Below are positions 1 through 7,509 of a stretch of 64,000 nt of DNA, piece by piece (position 1 is the first letter of the stretch; each line of letters starts with the position of its first letter). This DNA is from Photorhabdus akhurstii (lineage in GTDB: Bacteria; Pseudomonadota; Gammaproteobacteria; Enterobacterales; Enterobacteriaceae), in the NCBI RefSeq assembly GCF_018448925.1, contig NZ_RCWE01000003.1, positions 248,001-312,000 of the forward strand, written 5' to 3'. Below the pieces are notes generated by a model. It had not been told where the DNA came from. It did not search any database and saw only the letters and a program-made list of their open reading frames with translations. Both the position numbers and the translations under genes were made by a program.

Positions 1-118
1 GTCGAGTGATGAGGAAAAATCGCTGTTAGCAGAGTTAAAAAAATATAGAGTATTATTGAACCGCATTGATGTTAATTCAGCGTCAGATATTAACTGGCCC
101 GAAAAACCCTTAGAATAA
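1..118 (+). CDS. Phage tail-fibre assembly protein, 3' end only (partial)
   Basis: The window opens inside this gene. The readable frame starts at base 2 and ends at TAA 116-118, giving about 38 residues. The motif with tryptophan and KKYRVLLNRIDV followed by INWPEKPLE is the usual C-terminus of tail-fibre assembly (Tfa) chaperones, which help fold or attach the fibre tip. The same ending (KYRVRVNRVD...INWPE) closes the assembly gene at 23808-24419. The partner fibre gene would lie left of the window. The family call is confident, but nothing can be said about the N-terminus. Confidence 0.8.
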   Translation, partial: SSDEEKSLLAELKKYRVLLNRIDVNSASDINWPEKPLE

Positions 119-254
119 TGGAATCAGGGCCAATTGAACGTTTAGATAAGTCTAATCAAATATGGCTTTTTTGCACTACTCTGACTGAATCGTCCTCAAA
201 ATGTTGGATAACCATCCAACATTTAAAGGTGTAGTCCATTTATGTTTTAGTCTA

Positions 255-539
255 TTAGGTAATCATCAACCCACCAGGATAATACTTAATCCAATCAATA
301 GCAGCACTGGGGTTAAATGGCTCAATGCTCAGTCCTTCCAGGCATTGCCAGAGTTCCTGGGTGTTCTGGGCTGTAATAACAATACAGTCCGGCATCACCC
401 GGATTTTTAGTGGCATTCCGAAGGTAAATCCCGCCTCCTGTAACCATTTTCCTTTTAAAGAAATGCCGTTTTTAGCTACCTTGCCAAAACGTTCAGCTTG
501 GGAAATTCGGTGAATTGTTTTATTATCGCGTTTAGCCAT
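255..539 (-). CDS. SymE-family toxin-like protein
   Basis: This 94-residue protein carries the SymE pattern: SLKGKWLQEAGF (about residues 27-38), then a basic/hydrophobic strand and the core CIVITAQ (about 52-58). In E. coli, SymE is an SOS-induced toxin with an AbrB-like fold; translation is blocked by the antisense RNA SymR, which overlaps the start of the mRNA. The start ATG (539) is preceded on the minus strand by AAGG about 10 nt upstream. No LexA box is visible upstream, so SOS control is not supported here. A SymR-like RNA would lie on the plus strand at roughly 520-620, but I could not define its ends. The gene stands alone beside phage debris. Confidence 0.8.
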   Translation of the reverse strand: MAKRDNKTIHRISQAERFGKVAKNGISLKGKWLQEAGFTFGMPLKIRVMPDCIVITAQNTQELWQCLEGLSIEPFNPSAAIDWIKYYPGGLMIT

Positions 540-639
540 AATTAACTACCTTATATAGTTAGTTGTGGTAAGCAGGGTTATCGGGTGCCCGCCCGGTAGC
601 TCTGCGTCAGTGAAAATAGTTTCTCAATGTTGAATTATG

Positions 640-682
640 AACTATAGGTCACCTTTCTGCAATAAAAATGTGACCTATAGTT
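640..682. repeat. Perfect 13-bp inverted repeat
   Basis: AACTATAGGTCAC (640-652) is repeated as its exact reverse complement (670-682) across a 17-nt spacer. It overlaps the stop codon of the small HTH gene that reads leftward. It lacks a T-run on either side, so it is not a standard intrinsic terminator. It could be an mRNA-stabilising hairpin or a binding site. Confidence 0.6.
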
Positions 683-867
683 TATCTGGGCTTTTTGTTT
701 TCAGGCAGTCCATTGAGGGCGTCATTCCAGTGTTGATCCCGTTCTATATTATTCACTATTTTGCTGATCCATGTTTCTGATTTGCCCCACCGTATAGCCA
801 GTTCGCGGCGCGTCCAGCCTTTTCGTTTCATTTCAGACTTAAACAATTCTGGTGGTATACGTTTCAA
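682..867 (-). CDS. Small helix-turn-helix protein
   Basis: This is a 61-residue basic protein. Residues about 14-40 (KRKGWTRRELAIRWGKSETWISKIV) fit a helix-turn-helix: a first helix RRELAIRWG, a turn, and a recognition helix SETWISKIV. Proteins of this size in phage and island contexts usually act as small transcriptional regulators, but the target is unknown here. The gene is short, but its reading frame, island context and HTH-like residues favour a real gene. A 13-bp inverted repeat begins exactly at its stop codon and could be its own binding site or an mRNA 3' structure. Confidence 0.55.
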   Translation of the reverse strand: MKRIPPELFKSEMKRKGWTRRELAIRWGKSETWISKIVNNIERDQHWNDALNGLPENKKPR

Positions 868-1241
868 AATTACTCCACAAATATAAACTGTTTATCGACA
901 CATCATAGTATAGCCATTTCGCCGATAGGGTGACATTGGTAAATAAAATGACCGCTTAAGTGGCACAAACCGAACTCCATGAACATAGGATATGCCATAC
1001 CAGAAATACCTATCACTAAGGTGATTGTTATATGAAGTTGGGTTACATGCATGCGTCAAAAACTGACGGTATCAGGTGCTGGATTTATGAATAATGCCCT
1101 ATGAGGCAGAGATCTGGTGAGGCATTTTATTTTGTACTATGAATTATAAAATAGAGGTAGTTGCTATGTGCTACAGACATAAAAAAACCAACCTAATTAT
1201 GGTTGGTTTTTCCAAAAGCTCCGCGGCTCCTTTGCGTATCC
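868..1241. other. Intergenic, only a terminator recognised
   Basis: There is no coding sequence that I can support. The right part holds the terminator at 1181-1212. The left part should contain the leftward promoter of the small HTH gene, but no convincing -35/-10 pair stands out. Confidence 0.5.
1181..1212 (-). terminator. Intrinsic terminator downstream of the CbtA/DUF4942 gene
   Basis: An 11-bp stem AAAAACCAACC / GGTTGGTTTTT encloses the loop TAATTAT and is flanked by A- and T-runs, so it can work in both directions. It lies 30 bp past the stop of the leftward gene at 1242. The same stem sequence recurs at 27471-27495. Confidence 0.8.
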
Positions 1242-2216
1242 TTATCTAACAATGCTGGTTAGTAGAAGCTGGTTTGGATAATGCTTAGCAATGATGTCGT
1301 TCATCTTCTCCACTAACTCAGGGCGCTTGAACGTGAGATGCGCAGTGCCTTTCTGAAAGTAGCGGATGGAGAAGTACGTATCGTCATAAACATCCTTGCC
1401 AGGGTTATCGCGGATGTGATTCATCAGGTTGATGGAAATATCAGCACGATTATCAGGTATCGATTTGCCATCCAGTAAAAACAGCATCCGTTCCAGATCC
1501 ACTAACTGATCGCGACGAAATCCCCACGTCAGACTGAAGCCCCAGCGGCTGTGTGTCACAAGATTGTTGATGATGATCTTTTTACCTAAGAAGCAGGGAC
1601 TATTAGTTTTGTAATCCCAGGATAGCCCTCTAAACACGTTGATGATGCCCCGCTCAAACACTTCCGCTTTGCTCTGATGCAACTGTTCGAATGTGCTGAG
1701 AATATTGGATTCACTGATAGTCGGCATGACGGCGTCGCACAGGGAGATACCGGCGTTGATGTGCGCCTGAATCACGCTGTCGTCGCCAAACGGCGTGTCG
1801 TTGAGCGTAAGGCCGTATTGTTTATCCAGCAGATGTGTGAGCAGCAACTGCCAGACCTGCACTGGTGACGGGCCTAGCTGAGCCGCCCGTGGTTCGGGGA
1901 AAGGTAAATTTTGCATGTGGTGTAATCCTGTTGTCAGGTGCGGCTGATCATCCATTACCACCGTGATGGATGTTTGCTCATCGCGAGAATCGACACGGTT
2001 GCCGCCCGGCTGGTCGATAAGAACACTGTGCAGCAGTACGTTCTGCGCATCTGGATTTGTTGTGCAATTGAGGCTGAAAACGACGTTCTGCTGGTTTGTA
2101 ATCAGATATTCGGTGACTCCCAGGCCAAAGCCACTGCTCAACATATTGGGGATTGCCTGAGCGGTTGTAGCGAGAGCCAGAACTGGCACCAGTAATGTTT
2201 TTAAAGGTAATCGCAT
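1242..2216 (-). CDS. CbtA-like toxin domain joined to DUF4942, with exported-type N-terminus
   Basis: This 324-residue ORF has three parts. Residues 1-21 look like a Sec signal peptide (MRLPLKTLLVPVLALATTAQA), followed by about 70 residues resembling an exported protein. Residues about 116-163 (SPVQVWQLLLTHLLDKQYG, LTLNDTPF, AGISLCDAV) match the N-terminal half of CbtA/YkfI/YpjF toxins, which target MreB and FtsZ in E. coli. Residues about 165-324 (VFRGLSWDYKTNSPC, GKKIIINNLV, FSIRYFQKGTAHLTFKRPELV) match DUF4942. An internal ATG at 1916 (Met101) begins exactly where CbtA proteins normally start and has AGGA upstream, so the functional toxin may be 1242-1916 (224 aa). No YeeU/CbeA antitoxin gene is visible. 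Confidence 0.75.
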   Translation of the reverse strand: MRLPLKTLLVPVLALATTAQAIPNMLSSGFGLGVTEYLITNQQNVVFSLNCTTNPDAQNVLLHSVLIDQPGGNRVDSRDEQTSITVVMDDQPHLTTGLHHMQNLPFPEPRAAQLGPSPVQVWQLLLTHLLDKQYGLTLNDTPFGDDSVIQAHINAGISLCDAVMPTISESNILSTFEQLHQSKAEVFERGIINVFRGLSWDYKTNSPCFLGKKIIINNLVTHSRWGFSLTWGFRRDQLVDLERMLFLLDGKSIPDNRADISINLMNHIRDNPGKDVYDDTYFSIRYFQKGTAHLTFKRPELVEKMNDIIAKHYPNQLLLTSIVR

Positions 2217-2253
2217 TATTTTTTCCTTGTGTTATTTTCCATTTATCGGGAGT

Positions 2254-2754
2254 TTACTTAGCAATATATTCCAGCGAGTCCACGGCTTTGTTGTTGAAAT
2301 AGACAACGACTTTAGCGAGTACATTCGGGTTCTGCGTTTTAACAAACCCCAGTCTGAAATTTCCCCGGCAGTAATCTTCAAAGGAAACTTTATTATTATC
2401 GTCAGGAACGACAGTACGTGATATACCCGATTCGCGACCAACGATCCCCCACAGTCCATTGGGGCAATTAGCGTCAGGTTTGGGCTGATTAACGATAGCT
2501 ACACGTTTGCTGGGTGAAATATCAACTATTCTGCAGGCTTTCTTCAACGCCATGTGCTGATTGCACCAGAACAGTTTTCCTGTGCTTGATTCACGGGTAA
2601 TCGCCGGAATTCCACCACTTATTGATCCGGACCAGCCGTTAGTAATGTCAGCCTGCGCAGAGCTGGTGATCAGTATTGTTACAACTGCAATAAGACTGGT
2701 GATAGAAAATTTGCGGTGTGGTAGAAGCATACTTGCACGATGAACATATTTCAT
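2254..2754 (-). CDS. Small exported protein of CP4-57-like island
   Basis: This is a 166-residue protein. Its hydrophobic segment FSITSLIAVVTILITSSAQA (about 17-36) ends in a good signal-peptidase site (SAQA/D). The alternative start Met9 would give a more normal signal peptide. The mature part contains four cysteines (CNQH, CRIV, CPNG, CRGN), which suggests two disulfides in the periplasm. It lies between a WYL regulator and the CbtA/DUF4942 gene, all leftward. E. coli CP4-57-type islands carry small exported proteins in a similar place, but I cannot assign orthology or function. Confidence 0.65.
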   Translation of the reverse strand: MKYVHRASMLLPHRKFSITSLIAVVTILITSSAQADITNGWSGSISGGIPAITRESSTGKLFWCNQHMALKKACRIVDISPSKRVAIVNQPKPDANCPNGLWGIVGRESGISRTVVPDDNNKVSFEDYCRGNFRLGFVKTQNPNVLAKVVVYFNNKAVDSLEYIAK

Positions 2755-2777
2755 AATTAATCCATTGATTTTAGAGG

Positions 2778-3467
2778 TTAAATCGGCTCGATATTGAACG
2801 TTGATATCACGCCATGAATGAAGCGAAAGTGAGGTAATGCCTGCAGAAACTCGGGACGTGTGAGAAGGCCTCGAACAGTGGCATCTGGCGCAAAGCTGCC
2901 GTTATGAAGAGTGACAGCTCTGATATCGACCAGTGGAAAGACTGCAATCCGGGCCTGATGCTCTCCGGTCAGATACCACTCTCCTTCTCGCAGCACGAGA
3001 CGATAGGGAGAGAGTTCATTACAGCGATATCCCTGCCCCAGCAGTGTTACTTTCCTGTGTTCTGAGATGGCACTTACCAGCCGGGTAAAGATGCCCGAAT
3101 CAGGTAATGACATCGTTCTCGCGCCCTGCCAGATAAGGCAGGGGGATTCACCGGAGCCGCTTACCAACGTGCTGATCAGATGGTTATCCATATCAGGGAA
3201 AAGTGCTTCAACGCCCGACTGGCGGGCAAAAGTCATTACTGCCAGTTCCCGCTGGCGACTGCCTGATAGCAGACGGCAACGGCCTTTGCGATATTCCAGA
3301 TCCAGATACATCAACCGTTCACGGAAATCCCGGCGCAGGGTGCGAACTGACACGCCAAACTCAGTGGCCAGCGTTCTCATATCCAGCGTTTCGCCAGCCA
3401 CGAGACGGCTGATAATTAATGACAGCCGAATGGCAAGGCGGTCATGTCGGCGTTCAGCCTGAGTCAT
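2778..3467 (-). CDS. WYL-domain transcriptional regulator, YfjR-like
   Basis: This is a 229-residue protein. The N-terminal winged HTH (about residues 28-52, LDMRTLATEFGVSVRTLRRDF) is of the DeoR type. The C-terminal half (about 130-200, including LSPYRLVLREGEWYLTGEH) is a WYL domain, a ligand- or nucleic-acid-sensing fold. It matches the YfjR type from E. coli cryptic islands. WYL regulators often sit next to defence or toxin genes and repress or activate them. The start ATG at 3467 gives a normal length. It probably regulates this small leftward block, but no operator was identified. Confidence 0.8.
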   Translation of the reverse strand: MTQAERRHDRLAIRLSLIISRLVAGETLDMRTLATEFGVSVRTLRRDFRERLMYLDLEYRKGRCRLLSGSRQRELAVMTFARQSGVEALFPDMDNHLISTLVSGSGESPCLIWQGARTMSLPDSGIFTRLVSAISEHRKVTLLGQGYRCNELSPYRLVLREGEWYLTGEHQARIAVFPLVDIRAVTLHNGSFAPDATVRGLLTRPEFLQALPHFRFIHGVISTFNIEPI

Positions 3468-3678
3468 GCGACAGGTACTCCAGCTAAATAATTGGCTGAA
3501 AATAAAACGATTATTTTAATAAGGTGGTGGGACAGGGAGTGGACACCAAAAGGCGTATTTTTTACTCGGGGGAAAATCAGCTACAACGAGCCATTACGTT
3601 AAAATGGCTAATCTTCAGCAGCATGCAAATGTAAATAATGGACAGGTTATGGCCTGCTGTAATGCGCTGATTGTCTGG

Positions 3679-4548
3679 TCAGAAGAAAATCCAGTCCCAC
3701 ACGACACGCGCCATCGTCACCACTGCATCCCGGACGCTGTTAATCACTGCTTTAAATGACTGGGGTATGGACGTCGTAGCTGAATCAAACACTTCGCCTG
3801 TCGCGCGACCGAAATCCTCACGCGCCTGCTTTTTTACCGATTCACTGCACAAACTCCCTCGAAGTTGTGTTACCAGAGGGCTGGTAGCTCGATCCGGTAG
3901 ACAACTCATCATGGTTTCGACCAGCAGCGGCAGGTTCCATTCCGTACAGGTGGAGACGCTGCAAACAGGGTTAAATGGCGAGAATAATTGGCGAATAGAT
4001 TCCTGTCGGGCATCAATATTGGCCGACTGACTTGATGATGGCGTATTGCTGGTGGCATTCCATTCATGGCTGGGTTCAATTTTATCGGCCTGATTGACGA
4101 CAAATAGCACCCGGTGTTGGTAGTTAGCCATAACCCGCTGGTAAAAACGCTCATCAATAGAGAAAGCGCGATCATCAGCTTTGATGACCCACAGGATCAG
4201 ATCCAGCTCAGGAAGAATATTGCGATACAAAGCTTCGTACTCCTCATCGCGTATTTTACTCTCGCCAACGCCGGGCAAATCGACCAATACCAGACTGTGT
4301 TCGCCGCTATATAGACGAAAACTTAGCGCCTCTCGGGTACAGGCGGTGACATCACTTACCGGTGTAACTTTTCCTGCAAATAGCGCGTTACAGAGACAGC
4401 TTTTACCCGCTCCCGTTTTCCCCATGATGCCAATAACGGGTTCGTATCTGGTGAGTTTGTGAAAGCGGTCGAGGATAAGATTTCGAACAGTGGCAGGAAG
4501 TGAAGCCAGCGGCTTCTCAATGGCCTGAAGGCCGTCAGATTTGGTCAT
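3679..4548 (-). CDS. YfjP/YeeP/YkfA-family GTPase
   Basis: This is a 289-residue predicted GTPase of the Era-like 50S-associated type found in E. coli CP4 islands. The G1 motif is GKTGAGKS (residues 43-50), G3 is DLPG (90-93) and G4 is NQAD (152-155). Two threonines near 68-71 could be the G2 switch. The C-terminus is hydrophobic (VVTMARVVWDWIFF), which may touch membrane. E. coli homologues sit in the same island neighbourhood as YfjR and the YeeU/CbtA-type toxins, so gene content here is syntenic with that family. The cellular role is unknown. A terminator-like hairpin (4568-4603) lies directly upstream. Confidence 0.85.
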   Translation of the reverse strand: MTKSDGLQAIEKPLASLPATVRNLILDRFHKLTRYEPVIGIMGKTGAGKSCLCNALFAGKVTPVSDVTACTREALSFRLYSGEHSLVLVDLPGVGESKIRDEEYEALYRNILPELDLILWVIKADDRAFSIDERFYQRVMANYQHRVLFVVNQADKIEPSHEWNATSNTPSSSQSANIDARQESIRQLFSPFNPVCSVSTCTEWNLPLLVETMMSCLPDRATSPLVTQLRGSLCSESVKKQAREDFGRATGEVFDSATTSIPQSFKAVINSVRDAVVTMARVVWDWIFF

Positions 4549-4567
4549 ACAGAGATCTCAGCGTGAA

Positions 4568-4603
4568 AATAAAAATCCCCGCAATCCGGTGAGGATGCGG
4601 GGG
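4568..4603 (-). terminator. Leftward intrinsic terminator
   Basis: The stem CCCCGCA (4577-4583) / TGCGGGG (4596-4602) is followed on the minus strand by a T-rich run (complement of 4566-4576). It would stop leftward transcription just before the GTPase gene, although no gene that it would serve is evident to its right. Confidence 0.65.
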
Positions 4604-5000
4604 GACTCACTGAGATGATATCTATCTAAATTTATTTGGAATGTACGATAAGTGAGGTCGGTGGGATGTTCGATTTTGGATAAAATGTGGCGCATCGCTG
4701 TTGAATATAATTTGAATAAGTTATGTCTCACCGGGGTCTCGGTGTTCTATTTTGTGCCAAGAATAGACGAAGCTACGGCGGCATCTAGTCCTGACATCTA
4801 TCCTAGGCACGTCGATATTAACTCAATTGCATAACTATGCAGATATGCAGCACTTATCAGAGCGGTAGGCCACAAAGATTTAGAATAAAACGTTTGTTTC
4901 CTACTTCAGGATTGGAGTCAAACTCACTATAAAAATACTAGCAATTCAGTTAGCATGGCTGAAGTTTGTTCAGAACAGAAATGCAATAAGGAAAATCTGA
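4604..5000. other. Intergenic before the Lamassu-like operon
   Basis: I see no supported gene. A 60-codon frame (4652-4834) has no recognisable features. The right end supplies the ribosome site AAGGAA (4988-4993) for the first defence gene. Base composition changes toward the right, consistent with a module boundary. Confidence 0.4.
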
Positions 5001-6908
5001 ATGCTTAGAAGGTTCCGGTTAGAGCGGAAGTCTGATTATGAAAAGCTGGTGATTGCTCAGCGTCTGGCAGACATGCTTGAGAAATTCTTAAGCGGAAGGC
5101 TGGCACCTCTGGCGATTGGTGCTGAACAAGGTGGCATTGACGAGTGGGACGATGTGGTAATCATGCACACAACAGACCACTATGAGCATTTACAGATTAA
5201 GCGCCAGTCAACTGACTTTTGTACCAAAGATCCTGATAAAGCCATACAACTCGCTAAAAAACCCAGAAAGGGTACCTCAACTACCTCCCCGGCTAATTCC
5301 GTTTTAGACTCGGCATTTTCCAGTCTTGCCAGAACCGCGAAAGCGGGAAAACTTGACGAATCTCCCGACCGTGAGTTCAAACTCACTCTCGTGGGACTGC
5401 ATCTGCTAATAAAAGATAATTTTTCAGTCAATCATTTAGAAGAAGTATGTGATCTTTGCCGCCAAAAAGGACTCAGCATAGAGGAATTAGCCAGGCGTCA
5501 GGATGGCCCAACCACGAGGGCTTATTTATGGTTAACGACTTGGTGTGGATTCGAAGACTGGAACCAGATACGAAATGTTCTTCGCCGGGTTCATATCATT
5601 TGTATCGGTAACGATGCGACATTAAAAGATCTAACAATTCAATCTCTTGGCCGCTACTTCAGTGATCCGAAACGTACATTGGACCGCTTAATTACCTACA
5701 TCGCGACAGAGACATCTGACGTATCAGCCTTGGGATGCTATGACGTCGTCCAGGAACTGCGAAGTGAACTGCGCCCTGATGTTGAAACCTGGGCACAGTA
5801 TCAGTTAAGCGACGGTTCGACAGTGGCCAGAAAATCGTGGTCATTAGCCGGAACGCTTGATCTTGCCAGTCCAACGTCTAGGTCCGCAAAAGGAGTCGTT
5901 GAGCACATGTGGAGTAATGAGCCCGGCAACCGAAAGCTCAGAGTGTATGCCAATTACTCCCCCCCAACGGGGGATAATCTGACTCTTGCCTCGGCCATTG
6001 TGCGTATGGCTTTGCATTTACCTCTGGGCAGTCAGGGGCTGATGTTAGGCGAACCAGTATGGCGCAGTAGCGTTGGTCATGAAATCGGCCACACGCTTGG
6101 CTGTGCAGAACATGACTTTAGTAACCTGCCCTGGCTTGAAAATTCCGAACGCCTAGCGTGCACACAGGATCATGAATTTAAGACGCTAAGTGCAGTTAGA
6201 GGAGAGGCGGAAGCGCTGGCTGAAGCTATGGACGATGTACTGTGGCAACGCCTTCTTCAGGAGGTTTCATCAAAGCTATGCTCAATCTCAGATTCGGCAC
6301 TAGCGGATGCGATGGAAACTGTCTGGCAGTCATGGCTGATCGGGTTCGCTGCTGCACCTGAAAGCCGCCGAAAATTCATGGTTCAGCTTCTGTATCCGAA
6401 AACTGAGAGAAAAAATGAAAAGCATGCGCTTCGCCTAGGTCTTCGTACTTTAAATCTTCTCGTTACTGCTGTTGAAACCTTATTACTGGTTGCAGTGGCT
6501 TTCCCAGAAGGCAGCAATAACTGGGAATCTTTTGAGGAAGGCGGCCCAGTGTTGAGTATTGCTCTTCAGTACTGGTCTGGCCCTGCCGGTGGTTTTTCAG
6601 GAGTACGTGCGCTTTCTGACGATCCGTTAATAGCCGTTATCGGCCCTGATCCGGACCCCATCGTTATCTTGTCGGGTGTGAGAGCATCCCCATCAGAATT
6701 ATTAAATATAGGAATGGCTGACGACGCCGAGACTGTGACCAGTATGGCAGCGGAGCGTCAACCGCACCTGCTCGTCACTCGGTCAGGTATGTTTCGTCAT
6801 CTAAAAAATGGGACGCTTGACTCCGTACGCCAATACTTCACTAAGCAATGGCAAGATCGGAAGCTCGCTCGTGAATCGGCCATTGAGAAGAATACGAAAG
6901 GAGCCTGA
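5001..6908 (+). CDS. lmuA: Lamassu/DdmA-like effector with Cap4-type nuclease domain
   Basis: This is a 635-residue protein. Its N-terminus resembles the Cap4/DUF4297 restriction-endonuclease-like fold: E42, then D50-D51 in DEWDDVVI, then LQIKRQ with Q65 and K67, which gives a PD-(D/E)xK-type active site of D...QxK form. The order nuclease, then small subunit, then SMC ATPase is that of Lamassu (LmuA-LmuC-LmuB) and V. cholerae DdmABC. These systems sense phage or plasmid DNA ends and trigger DNA destruction. A second unusual motif, HEIGHTLG followed by H371-D372, lies at residues 360-372. RBS AAGGAA lies 7 nt before the ATG. The family call rests on architecture and motif; the C-terminal half is not recognised. 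Confidence 0.75.
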   Translation: MLRRFRLERKSDYEKLVIAQRLADMLEKFLSGRLAPLAIGAEQGGIDEWDDVVIMHTTDHYEHLQIKRQSTDFCTKDPDKAIQLAKKPRKGTSTTSPANSVLDSAFSSLARTAKAGKLDESPDREFKLTLVGLHLLIKDNFSVNHLEEVCDLCRQKGLSIEELARRQDGPTTRAYLWLTTWCGFEDWNQIRNVLRRVHIICIGNDATLKDLTIQSLGRYFSDPKRTLDRLITYIATETSDVSALGCYDVVQELRSELRPDVETWAQYQLSDGSTVARKSWSLAGTLDLASPTSRSAKGVVEHMWSNEPGNRKLRVYANYSPPTGDNLTLASAIVRMALHLPLGSQGLMLGEPVWRSSVGHEIGHTLGCAEHDFSNLPWLENSERLACTQDHEFKTLSAVRGEAEALAEAMDDVLWQRLLQEVSSKLCSISDSALADAMETVWQSWLIGFAAAPESRRKFMVQLLYPKTERKNEKHALRLGLRTLNLLVTAVETLLLVAVAFPEGSNNWESFEEGGPVLSIALQYWSGPAGGFSGVRALSDDPLIAVIGPDPDPIVILSGVRASPSELLNIGMADDAETVTSMAAERQPHLLVTRSGMFRHLKNGTLDSVRQYFTKQWQDRKLARESAIEKNTKGA

Positions 6909-6909
6909 A

Positions 6910-7509
6910 ATGCCGACAATCCAAGAACTCGTTACCGCTATAACTAAGCGTGCAGAAGGCCGCTACGAAGTTCATTTGCCAAATGCGGACGAAATGGTTT
7001 CACCTTCAATTGATATCGGCATTACTGCAATACAGCTCAAACGTATTAATCGGGAAAATGCCGGATGGCGGACAGTGTTGATCACGGCCTTCCCAAGTAA
7101 CTTGGATAATATCCAGAGTGCTTTCAGGTGGGCCGCTGATATTCGGGATCAACTTGCAGAGCCTCAGACGGCAGACCTTTACATGTTCATGCTCATCGAC
7201 GGAATTGAGTCAGAAGATGCCGCCCGTTTCGAAACGGACGATCGATTCTGCAGGAAGGTGGTACTCAGAGAGCAGGAAGATATCGACTCCTTCCTTGATC
7301 GGAGTTTTCTGGCGTCTTTAACACCCGCGAGAGGAGGTAATGATATCAGCGATCCTCTGCTAGCGTCTCTGAGCTCGATGTGTCAAGCGCATACTTGGGT
7401 AGAACCTCACCTTGAAACATGGCGTGAATTACTACTCTCTGAAAAATCTGGCGATGAAATTGTTAACCTCCTGAAGGATATGACGTTTGGAGAGAAGGAT
7501 TTCCAATGA
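6910..7509 (+). CDS. lmuC: Lamassu/DdmB-like small middle subunit
   Basis: This is a 199-residue acidic protein. The ATG at 6910 is preferred over upstream in-frame codons because AAAGGAGCC lies just before it and it follows the effector stop by one base. I see no catalytic motif. In ABC-three-component systems this position is taken by a small adaptor that bridges the SMC dimer and the effector, and its sequence is poorly conserved. The stop overlaps the next start as ATGA (7506-7509), so the subunits are translationally coupled. The assignment depends on context. Confidence 0.7.
   Translation: MPTIQELVTAITKRAEGRYEVHLPNADEMVSPSIDIGITAIQLKRINRENAGWRTVLITAFPSNLDNIQSAFRWAADIRDQLAEPQTADLYMFMLIDGIESEDAARFETDDRFCRKVVLREQEDIDSFLDRSFLASLTPARGGNDISDPLLASLSSMCQAHTWVEPHLETWRELLLSEKSGDEIVNLLKDMTFGEKDFQ

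Noticed and set aside
3067-3462. 131-codon rightward frame opposite the WYL regulator
   Set aside because: It is arginine/serine-rich in the manner of antisense shadows; the leftward regulator explains the region.
4652-4834. 60-codon frame between the GTPase and lmuA
   Set aside because: There is no ribosome site, no recognisable protein pattern, and no conserved context.
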